64,000 bases of DNA from Prevotella sp. (GTDB lineage: Bacteria; Bacteroidota; Bacteroidia; Bacteroidales; Bacteroidaceae), in assembly GCA_017469955.1 (NCBI GenBank), contig JAFUFJ010000007.1:62001-126000 (forward strand). Reading direction: 5' to 3'. A program made the translations under genes and the position numbers. The notes under the pieces were generated by a model. The model saw only the letters and a list, made by a program, of their open reading frames with translations. It made no database searches and was not told the DNA's origin. Below, piece after piece: positions 25,104 through 34,008 of this stretch (position 1 is the stretch's first letter; the number at the start of each line of letters is the position of its first letter).

Positions 25104-26345
25104 ATGAACACGTCTGAAATACAGAAAACCAAGGAACGCTATGCCATCGTGGGCAACAGTGACGGCCTGAACAGAGCTCTTGACGTAGCACTGCAGGTCG
25201 CTCCGACCGACCTTAGCGTGCTCATCGTGGGTGAAAGCGGAGTGGGAAAGGAAATCATTCCGCGCGTCATCCACGACAACTCTCCCCGGCGACGAGAAAA
25301 ATACTTTGCCATCAACTGCGGCTCCATTCCCGAGGGAACTATCGACAGCGAGCTGTTCGGACACGAGAAGGGCTCGTTCACGGGAGCAATAGGCGAGAGC
25401 GAAGGATACTTTGGCGTGGCCGACAAGGGCACCATCTTCCTCGACGAGGTGGGCGAACTGCCCCTTGCCACACAGGCTCGCCTGCTGAGAGTCTTGGAGA
25501 CGGGCGAGTATATCCGCGTGGGCGGTACGCAGATCAGGAAGACTGACGTGCGCATCGTGGCAGCCACTAACGTCAACATGCAGAAGGCCATCACCGAGGG
25601 ACGTTTCCGTGAAGACCTGTATTACCGCCTGAACACCATCCCGATACAAATGCCTCCTCTGCGTGAACGAGGCAATGACATCCTGCTGCTGTTCCGGTTG
25701 TTCGCTATGCAGATGGCCGAAAAATACCGACTTCCGAAGATAGTCCTCACAGAAGAAGCGAAGGAACTGATGCTGAAATACAAGTGGCCAGGAAACGTCC
25801 GGCAGCTGAAGAACATCACAGAGCAGATGTCAGTACTCAGCGAAAACAGGGAAATAAGCCTTGACATCCTCAGAAAATACATACCACAGGACCCCGAAAG
25901 CACGCAGCTGGCCACCATCGCTTCGACAGGCGGACAGCACTCCTACGAGAATGAGCGTGAGATACTCTACAAGATACTGTACGAACTTCGCGGAAACGTG
26001 AACGATCTCAAGCGCGAAATGAACGGACTCCGGCAGCAGATGGACGAGGCAAGAGCACTGAGCGGAGCAGTAGGCTTCGGCAGCCAGCTCGCCCCATTAG
26101 CAGAAAATGACGACCGGACCACCGTCACAACCATGCCCATTGCTGCCAATCGCAACGTGGAAGAAGCCGTAGCAGAGGAAATCAACGAGCCCGAAACGCT
26201 CAACCTGAGCGACCTCGGAAAGAAGATGATAGAGAAAGCTCTGGAACGAAACGGAGGCAACAGAAAGAAGGCTGCACGCGAGCTCGGCATTTCAGACCGC
26301 ACGCTATACAGACGCATCAAGGACTTCGGACTCGACAAAAGTTAA
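25104..26345 (+). CDS. Sigma-54-type AAA+ transcriptional regulator
   Basis: A 413-residue bacterial enhancer-binding-type protein without an N-terminal receiver. The AAA+ domain covers about 15-245: Walker A GESGVGKE, the sigma-54 contact loop as GSFTGA (usual GAFTGA), Walker B GTIFLDEVGEL, the arginine-finger region REDLYYRLN and WPGNVRQLKN. A coiled-coil-like linker at about 280-315 (NDLKREMNGLRQQMDEAR) leads to a Fis-type HTH (NRKKAARELGISDRTLYRRIKDF). It heads a cluster with lptE, a TPR-like gene and secG, an arrangement I recall as common in Bacteroidetes. The GSFTGA loop still has the essential FTGA. Confidence 0.9.
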   Translation: MNTSEIQKTKERYAIVGNSDGLNRALDVALQVAPTDLSVLIVGESGVGKEIIPRVIHDNSPRRREKYFAINCGSIPEGTIDSELFGHEKGSFTGAIGESEGYFGVADKGTIFLDEVGELPLATQARLLRVLETGEYIRVGGTQIRKTDVRIVAATNVNMQKAITEGRFREDLYYRLNTIPIQMPPLRERGNDILLLFRLFAMQMAEKYRLPKIVLTEEAKELMLKYKWPGNVRQLKNITEQMSVLSENREISLDILRKYIPQDPESTQLATIASTGGQHSYENEREILYKILYELRGNVNDLKREMNGLRQQMDEARALSGAVGFGSQLAPLAENDDRTTVTTMPIAANRNVEEAVAEEINEPETLNLSDLGKKMIEKALERNGGNRKKAARELGISDRTLYRRIKDFGLDKS

Positions 26346-26355
26346 CGTGAACACC

Positions 26356-26898
26356 ATGCGGACAGACAAGAGAAAGAAAGCAACAAGCACAAGAATAGGG
26401 ATGACGGCTGCCGTCGTGTGGCTGCTGTCCTCGGTTGTTGCATGCATACCGCAGTACTCATTCAACGGTGCAAGTATCGACTATAACAAGACAAAAACCA
26501 TCCAGATAGCCGACTTCCCGATCAGAAGCAGCTACGTGTGGGGACCGCTGGGACCGCTGTTTAACAACCAGCTGAAAGACATATACGCCAACCACACGAA
26601 ACTCATACAGGTGAAGCGTAACGGAGACCTGAAAATCGAAGGCGAAATCACACAGTATTCGCAACGCAACAAAGCCGTTTCGAGCGAAGGACATTCGGCA
26701 CAGGTCGAACTGACGATGACCGTCAACGTCAGGTTTACCAACAACGTCAAGCACGACGAAGACTTTGAAAGACAGTTCAGCGCCAGCAAGACCTATGACT
26801 CTACGCAGAGCCTGAACGCCGTACAAGAAGAACTTGTGACACAGATGGTCAAGGACATCACCGACCAAATCTTCAATGCAACAGTGGCAAACTGGTAG
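26356..26898 (+). CDS. lptE: LptE-family LPS-assembly lipoprotein
   Basis: An outer-membrane lipoprotein that would plug the LptD barrel for lipopolysaccharide insertion. The 180-residue protein has a positively charged N-terminus, a hydrophobic stretch and lipobox VVACIPQYSF. The following SFNGASIDYNKTKTIQIADFPIRSS and FNNQLKDIYANHTKL are typical of Bacteroidetes LptE. A GTG three codons upstream (26347) is an alternative start. The ATG is preferred. The gap to the regulator stop is 10 nt, so the genes are coupled. Confidence 0.8.
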   Translation: MRTDKRKKATSTRIGMTAAVVWLLSSVVACIPQYSFNGASIDYNKTKTIQIADFPIRSSYVWGPLGPLFNNQLKDIYANHTKLIQVKRNGDLKIEGEITQYSQRNKAVSSEGHSAQVELTMTVNVRFTNNVKHDEDFERQFSASKTYDSTQSLNAVQEELVTQMVKDITDQIFNATVANW

Positions 26899-26930
26899 AA
26901 AAACTGCCACCTCAAAACAAACAGGACAAT

Positions 26931-27683
26931 ATGGATATAGCGCAACTCATCAATCACCCGGAAAGAATGGACAAGGACACCCTGTATGAACTTCGTGCCC
27001 TACTCGCACTATACCCCTATTACCAGCCGGCACGCCTGCTGCTCCTGAAGAACCTCTACCTGATGCACGACTCATCATTCGACAGAGAACTGCGCAAGGC
27101 AGCCATCTATATCACCGACAGGAAAAAAATATTCGAACTCGTCGAGGCAAGGCACTATCAGCATAAACGGCCGGATGCAGACCGCCAGCCAAAGACAAAA
27201 GAAGAGAAGGAACAGCGCACAATAGCCCTGATCGACAACTTCCTCGACTCGCTTCCTGCCATCGGCGAGGAAGAGAAGAAAACAAAGCGGAAACCAACTC
27301 CCGCAGATGCCTCGATCGACTATGTGGCCTATCTGCTCGAAACAGAGGAAATGGCCTCAGAACAGCCACAACAGTTGAGAGGACTCGAGCTTATCGACGA
27401 TTTCATCAACAAGGAAGGCGGACGAATCCAACTCAAGGAAAAACCGGAATTTGTCCCCGCCATACAGGAAAATGGCGGTGAAGGCGAAAATGATATCGAA
27501 GAAGCCTATATGACAGAGACTTTTGCCAAAATATACATCAAACAGGGCAGATATTCCAAGGCTTTAGAAATTATTAAGCGATTAAATTTGAATTATCCAA
27601 AAAAAAATGCTTACTTTGCAGACCAAATCCGATTTTTGGAGAAACTGATCTTAAACGAGCAGGCTAAAAGCGATATTAAATAA
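26931..27683 (+). CDS. TPR-like protein of the lptE-secG cluster
   Basis: A 250-residue soluble protein without signal peptide or membrane helix. The N-terminus (LINHPERMDKDTLYELRALLALYPYYQPARLLLLK, here split in two helical halves) is helical. The middle is highly charged (RQPKTKEEKEQRTIALID), and the C-terminus contains one recognisable TPR-like pair, AKIYIKQGRYSKALEIIKRLN followed by NYPKKNAYFADQI. It is 32 nt after lptE and 18 nt before secG. Its partners are unknown; an adaptor role at the envelope is possible. Confidence 0.7.
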   Translation: MDIAQLINHPERMDKDTLYELRALLALYPYYQPARLLLLKNLYLMHDSSFDRELRKAAIYITDRKKIFELVEARHYQHKRPDADRQPKTKEEKEQRTIALIDNFLDSLPAIGEEEKKTKRKPTPADASIDYVAYLLETEEMASEQPQQLRGLELIDDFINKEGGRIQLKEKPEFVPAIQENGGEGENDIEEAYMTETFAKIYIKQGRYSKALEIIKRLNLNYPKKNAYFADQIRFLEKLILNEQAKSDIK

Positions 27684-27701
27684 CAAAACAAATAATTAAA
27701 A

Positions 27702-28097
27702 ATGGTTTACACATTATTCGTAATTCTCATCGTCCTGGCTGCACTCCTCATGATAGGAATCGTGCTCATTCAGGAGTCAAAGGGAGGCGGTCTGGCCTCA
27801 AACTTCTCATCGTCAAACGCCATCATGGGCGTGCGTAAAACAACAGATGTAGTAGAAAAGGCAACCTGGGGACTTGCCATCACGATGGTATTCCTTAGCG
27901 TAGTTTGTGCTTATGTGGCACCAAGGGCCAACACAGAACAAAGCGTTCTGGAACAGAGTGCTACCCAGACACAGAACGTTAATCCGATAACGACGCCAGG
28001 ATTCGGTGCAAGTGAGCAGCAGGCAGAAGAGGCTGAAGCTCCAGCCGAGCAAGCTCCCGTAGCAGAAACTCCGGCGCAAGAGCAGACAGAGGAATAG
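27702..28097 (+). CDS. secG: Preprotein translocase subunit SecG
   Basis: A small Sec translocon subunit with two membrane helices (LFVILIVLAALLMIGIVLIQ and ATWGLAITMVFLSVVCAYV) joined by the conserved ESKGGGLASNFSSSNAIMGVRKT loop, quoted here as its two ends ESKGGGLAS and NAIMGVRKT. It is 131 residues, longer than the usual 75-110, because of an acidic Ala/Glu/Gln tail (QQAEEAEAPAEQAPVAE), as I know from other Bacteroidetes. It is the last gene of the cluster. Confidence 0.95.
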   Translation: MVYTLFVILIVLAALLMIGIVLIQESKGGGLASNFSSSNAIMGVRKTTDVVEKATWGLAITMVFLSVVCAYVAPRANTEQSVLEQSATQTQNVNPITTPGFGASEQQAEEAEAPAEQAPVAETPAQEQTEE

Positions 28098-28134
28098 CCT
28101 TAATTAGGGCTGACCTAAGACGCCCATAGACAAT

Positions 28135-28176
28135 ATGCCACCCATGGCAGGGATCTTCCTAAGCCGTGGGTGGCAT
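28135..28176. terminator. Stem-loop after secG
   Basis: ATGCCACCCATGGC (28135-28148) pairs with GCCGTGGGTGGCAT (28163-28176), one mismatch. A clear T-run is missing, so termination is plausible but not certain. Confidence 0.5.
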
Positions 28177-28553
28177 GTCGCTTATGAGGCAAACGATATT
28201 ACATTCTTTTGTCAGTATGTCGGAGCCTCCTATTACAGGGAAAATCATTGAATACCAGTCCTACAACATACATGTTCTTCCCCAAGCAAAGATGACTTCG
28301 GATGGCGGTAAAGGATGTGTTGCTTAAATGTTTCTGACCCTTTTCTCGTCATGATTCTTAAAAATCTGCCAACAAAAGCATTCAAAAGAGTCTTTCTTAT
28401 GCCGAAGAAATATTGTCGATATCAAGTTTTCGGCAAATTGTAATGGGTGCATCTTCATCTTCTTTCTATGGCACACTCGGGAGAAAACGGCAGCAAAGAA
28501 ATCTGCATGTCAGTGCCTTTTTACGAATGATTCATCAAAAAAAACATCAAATA
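28177..28553. other. Intergenic stretch without a recognisable gene
   Basis: About 380 bp between the secG stem-loop and the tRNA-His promoter. I see no convincing open frame, repeat or RNA structure in it. Confidence 0.5.
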
Positions 28554-28585
28554 TTTGGTAATTCAAAATAAATCTCTTACCTTTG
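28554..28585 (+). promoter_or_regulatory. tRNA-His promoter
   Basis: TTTG at 28554-28557, 20 nt spacer, TACCTTTG at 28578-28585: a full Bacteroidetes consensus. The tRNA starts 62 nt downstream. Confidence 0.75.
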
Positions 28586-28647
28586 CACACGCTTTCCGAA
28601 AACATTCGTCCCAAAGAAGGACTGTTTTCATGGTGATAGCGGTACAT

Positions 28648-28722
28648 GGTGCCCGTAGTTCAGTTGGTTAGAGCGTCAGATTGTGGTTCTGAATGTCGTG
28701 GGTTCGAGTCCCACCGGGCACC
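28648..28722 (+). tRNA. tRNA-His (anticodon GTG)
   Basis: Acceptor GTGCCCG (28649-28655) pairs fully with CGGGCAC (28715-28721). G at 28648 is the extra -1 guanine of tRNA-His, opposite discriminator C 28722. The anticodon arm TCAGA-TTGTGGT-TCTGA gives GTG. The T-arm is GTGGGTTCGAGTCCCAC. CCA is not encoded. A defence-type gene lies just downstream on the other strand. Confidence 0.95.
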
Positions 28723-28729
28723 CTTAAAG

Positions 28730-28767
28730 AAATCCTGTAAGTTAAATACTTATGGGATTTTTTTTGT
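28730..28767 (+). terminator. tRNA-His terminator
   Basis: AAATCCTGTAAGT (28730-28742) pairs with ACTTATGGGATTT (28748-28760), ending in eight Ts. Confidence 0.8.
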
Positions 28768-28914
28768 TTTTACCTATCTTAAATTTGATACTGATTTGAC
28801 TATTAATATAACTATGTCAGTTCATTTGTCGTTTCAATGCAATACCTCTTAAGCCTGTTGTGGTCGGCTTTATATTCTCTTATCCAATCATTTTATGTTG
28901 TTCATATGGCGTCT

Positions 28915-30990
28915 TTAGATTTCAGGCTGTTGCTTAATCGGCTTTAAGCCAAACAACAATTCGTCTTCGTCTATTTGGTAGAGGCGAAAAAGATTCTTCA
29001 AAATAGCCATCTTGTTCCATGTACTATTCTTTGAAGGGCAAAAATACAATCCTTGTGCAACCCTTTTGTAGCTTTTTGATGTTTCTGTTGTTGCAAACCA
29101 TACATTCTTATTGCCTTTGGCCTCCTCATAAAGAATGAACGGGTTGATAACATAAAGTTTGTTGACGACTTCCCACATCATCTCTGCCCATTCGTTCACT
29201 TCAACTCTCTCGTCTTGGAATATAAAGTATTGAATCTTTCGTCCTGTAGATATTCCATTATCTTCAGAGAGGCTGACAATGTCGTCATCTTGTGCTTCTG
29301 GGATGAATTTCGTTTCGGGATAAGGCCAAATATTCTTCGCCAGTTTTGCCAGTTCTGCTTTTCTCAGTTCCAATTCATTTTCGCCCCAGTTCTCAAATTG
29401 TGCAATGAAGTGGTTAAGCCTTAGGCCACTTTGCTTAAAGCCGTTTTCCATGTCTCTCTTCTCTACAAATGGCCTGTTGCTGTATTTAGTATTATAACCT
29501 GTCAGAGTGAGGTTTGATATGGTGTGTAACCACTTCTCTTGGATTGCTTCCCATTCATCTCCCAGTTCTTGCTTCCATGCAAGATTCAAGGTCTGTGGCA
29601 TGATGTGCTCAATAGTCAGTATGCCTTGTTCAATATTTTCCACTACGTCGTTTTTCTCCTTGCTGCAGTTGTTCTCAAGGCGTTCGAATATATACATCTT
29701 GTTTTTCGTTTGCATTGGATAGACTTTTTTGGTGGTAAATCCATTGATAAATTCCTCATCTTTCGGAAAAGCACTTGATAGTTTTTTGCTTTCGAGCACA
29801 TAGATCATTACGGAAGAATAGGCATCTGTATCCTTTTTGTTCTTCAGAACAGTGTTGTGTAATGTCGCAAATATCTTGTTAAGTGCATTGGTTGGCAGAT
29901 CGCACATCAGGCGTCTGAAGATAAAAGTCTCAATGCAAGCGAATACTTCTCGTATTTCCAGTAAAGGTATGCCTTTTTCTTTGGCATATACCAAGAACGC
30001 CATTAAGAACGGATATGCCACAGTCATGTCAAGCAGATCAAGTCGTTTGGCTATTTCATTTGTTTCCTTGTCTCCGACATGATATGCTTTGATGCTACGA
30101 TAGGCATTTGCATAGACCAGCATGTCTTGCAAGATGTCTTCTATTTCGTCACAGTCTTTGGTGTATTCCTTGAACGAGAAATAAATTTTCTTCAAGTTAG
30201 GGATTATTCCCGTCTGGATGGTAAGGTAATTTCTTACGAAGCTGTCCAGCTCATTTCCGCAGCAGCTCTCAATCCTTTTCCAATACTTGTCATAGAACTG
30301 TTCCTGAACATTCGGAGCAAGATTCATCAGTACGAAGTTCCTGATTTTGTCGGCTTCTGTCAGATCAAGTCCAGTAGAGTTCAGACTCTCAAATATAAGT
30401 TGGGGGTTGTCTCCATGCAGGGGTTCCAGTTCTATGTCAATGATTTCCAAACTATCAATTGCTTTGTACAAATTGTCCAACGATAATTCTTGGCTTTGCA
30501 CGATTCTGTCGTAGAAGTATTTGTAGTTGATGGTGACCTTAGAGTCCTGTATGTATTCGGACTCATCATTATAGATCAGCCTGTCAAAGGCTATGCAATC
30601 GTCTCGGAAAGGCTTCAGTCTCACCTTTCTTTCTTCTCTTCTGTACTTGTCGACAATGTATGTGTCTTCCAGAATCTCGGCCAGTCTTGAATCTTCCGGC
30701 ATACATATCCCTTTCTTCATCGTGTTTATCATTGCGATGAGTATCAGGGAAATGGTCGTAATACGCTGTTGCCCGTCAATGAGTATCACTTCGTCTCTGC
30801 TGTGAGCGTATGACACGATGCTCCCAAAGAAGTGTGTTGGCTTGTTCTCATTGATGATACTCACAAGGTCGTCAAACAATTGCTTGCAGTTTTCACGTTT
30901 CCAGTCGTAATTCCTCTGATATACTGGGATGATGAATCTCTTTCTCGCTCCTTCAAGGAATTCTAGAAGATGTGATGCAGTTCCTTTCAT
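28915..30990 (-). CDS. DUF262/DUF1524 protein, GmrSD-like putative defence nuclease
   Basis: A 691-residue cytoplasmic protein. The N-terminal DUF262 domain has IPVYQRNYDW (21-30) and the signature IDGQQRITT (71-79). This ParB-like NTP-binding motif is found in GmrS and DndB-like proteins. The C-terminal DUF1524 domain has an HNH-type nuclease motif in EHIMPQTLNLAWKQ with later NLTLTGYN. Both halves together match the single-chain GmrSD family of type IV restriction enzymes, which cut modified (for example glucosylated) phage DNA. It is a lone AT-rich gene next to tRNA-His with its own promoter. Function in this strain is inferred from the family. Confidence 0.85.
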   Translation of the reverse strand: MKGTASHLLEFLEGARKRFIIPVYQRNYDWKRENCKQLFDDLVSIINENKPTHFFGSIVSYAHSRDEVILIDGQQRITTISLILIAMINTMKKGICMPEDSRLAEILEDTYIVDKYRREERKVRLKPFRDDCIAFDRLIYNDESEYIQDSKVTINYKYFYDRIVQSQELSLDNLYKAIDSLEIIDIELEPLHGDNPQLIFESLNSTGLDLTEADKIRNFVLMNLAPNVQEQFYDKYWKRIESCCGNELDSFVRNYLTIQTGIIPNLKKIYFSFKEYTKDCDEIEDILQDMLVYANAYRSIKAYHVGDKETNEIAKRLDLLDMTVAYPFLMAFLVYAKEKGIPLLEIREVFACIETFIFRRLMCDLPTNALNKIFATLHNTVLKNKKDTDAYSSVMIYVLESKKLSSAFPKDEEFINGFTTKKVYPMQTKNKMYIFERLENNCSKEKNDVVENIEQGILTIEHIMPQTLNLAWKQELGDEWEAIQEKWLHTISNLTLTGYNTKYSNRPFVEKRDMENGFKQSGLRLNHFIAQFENWGENELELRKAELAKLAKNIWPYPETKFIPEAQDDDIVSLSEDNGISTGRKIQYFIFQDERVEVNEWAEMMWEVVNKLYVINPFILYEEAKGNKNVWFATTETSKSYKRVAQGLYFCPSKNSTWNKMAILKNLFRLYQIDEDELLFGLKPIKQQPEI

Positions 30991-31065
30991 GTCTTTCTCT
31001 TGTTTTGTGCAGTTACGTCACAGTCTTTTTTAGCCCAAAGGCCAATAGCTTGTCTTTGAGCGGTG

Positions 31066-31073
31066 CAAATATA
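31066..31073 (-). promoter_or_regulatory. -7 element for the DUF262 gene
   Basis: Minus-strand TATATTTG (TAnnTTTG), 75 nt upstream of the start. With the plus-strand site at 31265 it accounts for the 349-bp divergent gap 30991-31339, where nothing else is seen. Confidence 0.5.
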
Positions 31074-31264
31074 CGAAAACTTTTGCATGATGACGAATGA
31101 AAAGAACTTTTTCGCATGGCACTTCCAGCAAGTTTTTGCCTCTATGTGGCTGTATTTCCCTTTTCTGTCAGTTTCATACTTCAAAAATGATGGCTTTCCT
31201 TAAAAAGTTGAGGTAGAAGCAAAAAAAGTGGTAAGAAAATAGTGTGTAAGCAAGAAATTATAGC

Positions 31265-31272
31265 TAATTTTG
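31265..31272 (+). promoter_or_regulatory. -7 element for the FimB-like operon
   Basis: TAATTTTG (TAnnTTTG), 67 nt before the start codon at 31340. Confidence 0.5.
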
Positions 31273-31339
31273 CATATGTGATCAGCGTTTAATAGCTGAA
31301 AGCTTCATAATAGCTATAACAATAGTAAACAGACTTCTT

Positions 31340-32320
31340 ATGATTAGGCTTTTCTCTCCGGCAGTCCGTCCCCAGAACGTTTTCTCATGCCATTCTTTTC
31401 TTGCAAGCATTATGTGTGTGTTGACGGCTGTTCTCTTGTATGGCTGTGAGAAACCTGTTGTCTCTGGTTTCGGGGATGATGAGGAAACTGAGGCCGTTGT
31501 AGACGGAGTGAGGGTGACTTTTGACGCCACACAATATGTTCAAGAGGCATTTGGTGCGGGTGTAATGGAACTGTCAAATGCTTCTCAAGGCAGTCCTCGC
31601 CGTGCGATGCGCAATGTCAAAGAGGTGTGTTCGCGCCTGACGTTTGCTGTCTTCCATTCGGGCGAGAAGATGAAGGTTATGCATCAGTTGGCATCAGACG
31701 ATGATTTCGGCCGCATAGTCCTTGTCCTTCCTGAAGGCACCTATCAGGTAGTAGCGGTTGCGCACAGTGGAAACGGGTCGGCAACGGTCAGTTCTCCGAC
31801 CGAGATATCTTTCCCCAACAACAAGGTTACCGACACCTTCCTGGCATGCGAGGACGTCACTGTGGCCGAGGACAGCAAGTCGTTCTCCCTGCAGTTGGAG
31901 CGTTGTGTGGCCATGTTCCGTCTGGTTGTGGCTGATGAGATTCCCGAAGAAGTCGTTCAAATGAAGTTCTACTACACTGGCGGAAGCAGCACTCTTGACG
32001 CTGTCTCTGGCGTAGGTTGCAAGAAATCGCGCCAGACAGAGTTCAGGGATGTCACGTCTGAGATGCATTCGACAGGACAGACGTTTGAAGTTTTCTCGTT
32101 TCCTCGTGTCGACAGCGATGCCCTTGAGATGCAGGTGACGGCTTTTGATGCCTCGGGAAACATTGTGAAGGAGCGCGAATTTGCATCAGTCTCTATACGG
32201 AAAAACTATATTACAGCCTACGAGGGCTCGTTTTTCGCCGGCATCTCTGGCGAAGATCCCGGCGAGTTCGGTCTTTTTGTTAATGACGAATGGGCTGACG
32301 TGATGCGCAGCCAGTTCTGA
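31340..32320 (+). CDS. FimB/Mfa2-family fimbrial-anchor-like lipoprotein
   Basis: A 326-residue lipoprotein. A long N-terminal region precedes the hydrophobic segment and lipobox LLYGCEKP (Cys36). The body shows the two-domain transthyretin-like pattern of the FimB/Mfa2 family: RLTFAVFHSGEKMKVMHQ, IVLVLPEGTYQVVAVAHSG, then FSLQLERCVAMFRLVV starting the second domain. FimB/Mfa2 proteins anchor and cap fimbriae in Porphyromonas and relatives. No fimbrillin partner gene is adjacent; a Wzi-like barrel follows instead. So the role may be a general surface lipoprotein. Confidence 0.7.
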   Translation: MIRLFSPAVRPQNVFSCHSFLASIMCVLTAVLLYGCEKPVVSGFGDDEETEAVVDGVRVTFDATQYVQEAFGAGVMELSNASQGSPRRAMRNVKEVCSRLTFAVFHSGEKMKVMHQLASDDDFGRIVLVLPEGTYQVVAVAHSGNGSATVSSPTEISFPNNKVTDTFLACEDVTVAEDSKSFSLQLERCVAMFRLVVADEIPEEVVQMKFYYTGGSSTLDAVSGVGCKKSRQTEFRDVTSEMHSTGQTFEVFSFPRVDSDALEMQVTAFDASGNIVKEREFASVSIRKNYITAYEGSFFAGISGEDPGEFGLFVNDEWADVMRSQF

Positions 32321-32417
32321 CACCTCCCTTTTTTCAATGAAGCTGTAAATGCAGGAGAGGCAGGCAATAATTGTGCAGAAACGACGTTATACTATTGAAA
32401 TATTCCTGATTGAAAAG

Positions 32418-34007
32418 ATGAAACGAATCTTCTTGTTGCAAATCATGGCAGCCTTCTCGCTTATTTCGCCGGCCCAATCGTGGCAGGACGATGAGAAGGC
32501 AGAGAAGCTTGATTTGTCAGAAAACCTCAACTACAGAATAGAACTGCAGGGCTCTGCTGCCGATGGCAAGACGCCATTGTGGCTGAACGCCAACAGATAT
32601 GGCTTGAGTTCGTTAGACGATGCGAACGGCTATGTCAGAGGAAGTATGATCCGCCCGTTGTCAACCGACTCCATTCGCCATTGGGGTGTGGGCTATGGTC
32701 TTGATCTTGTAGGAGCCATGGGCTATACGAGCAATGTTGTTGTCCAGCAGGCTTTTGCCGAATTGCGTTGGCTTCACGGAGCTGTCACCGTGGGAAGCAA
32801 GGAGTATCCGATGGAGCTGAAGGACAATCGTCTCAGTTCCGGGTCCCAGACGTTCGGCATCAATGCCCGTCCTGTGCCTCAGGTTCGTCTGGCTTTACCC
32901 GACTATTGGGTGATACCTCGCACGGGCGGTTGGCTGAGAATAAAGGGTCATCTGGCCTACGGAATGACCACTGATGACGCCTGGCAGGCCGACTTCACTG
33001 GCCGTCAAGCCCGGCATACCGAAGATGTGATCTATCATAGCAAGGCAGGTTACCTGAAGATCGGTAACGAAGAACGCTATTTCCCCTTGTCGTTTGAGGC
33101 CGGCATCGAGATGGCCTGCATGTTTGGAGGGCGCTCCATCAATGCATACGGACAGGTGGTTGAGGGGGCTACAGGCTTCTCTTCATTCCTGCATTCGCTC
33201 TATCCCTCGGGCTATGATGCCACCGACGGCGACTTCAAGAATGCCGAAGGCAACCATCTTGGCAGCTATGTTGCCCGCATCAACTATGATGCTGACACCT
33301 GGTCGATGGCTTTTTATGCCGACCAGTTCTTCGAGGACAACTCGATGGCAGTACACATTGCCTACAATGGCTGGGGTGAAGGCGAGCAGGCCCAGCAGCA
33401 TGTGAAGCATCGTTATTTCATCTATGACTTCAATGACTGGCTGCTTGGTGGCGAACTTAAACTGAAATATGGGAAGTGGATTGACGGTCTTGTACTGGAA
33501 TATCTCACGACGAAGTATCAGGGCGGTCCTACCTATCACGACCACACTGCCAACCTGGCCGAGCATTATACAGGCCTCGACAACTACTACAACCATCACC
33601 TTTACACCGGCTGGCAGCACTGGGGACAGGTTATAGGCAATCCTCTCTACCTCTCACCCCTCTATAATGATGACGGTCAGATCGTGGTCAAGAACAACCG
33701 TTTCCATGCTCTTCACATGGGCTTGAGCGGTCGTCCTTTCCCAGGATTGCGCTATCGGCTGCTGGCAACGTGGCAGAAAGGCTACGGCAGCTACTTCAAT
33801 GTATATCCTGATCCGCGCCAGAATGTGAGCGCAATGTTGGAGACTGACTATCGCTTTCCTGACCGTTCGCCGTTGCACGGATGGAGTGTCAGGGGCGCAC
33901 TGGGTATTGACAACGGGAAGCTGCTTGGCAACAACGTAGGAGCACAGCTGACAATCGCCCGCCAAGGGCTGCTCTTCCCCGACAAGAAAAAGCAGAAAGG
34001 ACGCTGA
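32418..34007 (+). CDS. Wzi-like capsule-assembly outer-membrane protein
   Basis: A 529-residue secreted barrel (signal MKRIFLLQIMAAFSLISPAQS). It begins with YRIELQGSAADGKTPLWLNANRYGLSS, quoted here as the motif LWLNANRYGLSS that I associate with the Bacteroidetes Wzi-like family. Further beta-strands include FAELRWLHGAVTVGSKEYP, GWLRIKGHLAYGM and YRLLATWQKGYGSYF. Wzi of E. coli is a lectin-like barrel holding capsule on the cell surface. The start 32418 is chosen for its signal peptide; the frame opens at 32349. It lies just before the polysaccharide locus, and the next gene follows after 1 nt. Confidence 0.8.
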   Translation: MKRIFLLQIMAAFSLISPAQSWQDDEKAEKLDLSENLNYRIELQGSAADGKTPLWLNANRYGLSSLDDANGYVRGSMIRPLSTDSIRHWGVGYGLDLVGAMGYTSNVVVQQAFAELRWLHGAVTVGSKEYPMELKDNRLSSGSQTFGINARPVPQVRLALPDYWVIPRTGGWLRIKGHLAYGMTTDDAWQADFTGRQARHTEDVIYHSKAGYLKIGNEERYFPLSFEAGIEMACMFGGRSINAYGQVVEGATGFSSFLHSLYPSGYDATDGDFKNAEGNHLGSYVARINYDADTWSMAFYADQFFEDNSMAVHIAYNGWGEGEQAQQHVKHRYFIYDFNDWLLGGELKLKYGKWIDGLVLEYLTTKYQGGPTYHDHTANLAEHYTGLDNYYNHHLYTGWQHWGQVIGNPLYLSPLYNDDGQIVVKNNRFHALHMGLSGRPFPGLRYRLLATWQKGYGSYFNVYPDPRQNVSAMLETDYRFPDRSPLHGWSVRGALGIDNGKLLGNNVGAQLTIARQGLLFPDKKKQKGR

Positions 34008-34008
34008 G

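Noticed and set aside
28098-28647. A gene or island before tRNA-His
   Set aside because: No frame with plausible composition and no repeat of the tRNA end was found.
31340-32320. A full fimbrial operon
   Set aside because: Only a FimB/Mfa2-like lipoprotein is seen; no fimbrillin or tip gene lies nearby.
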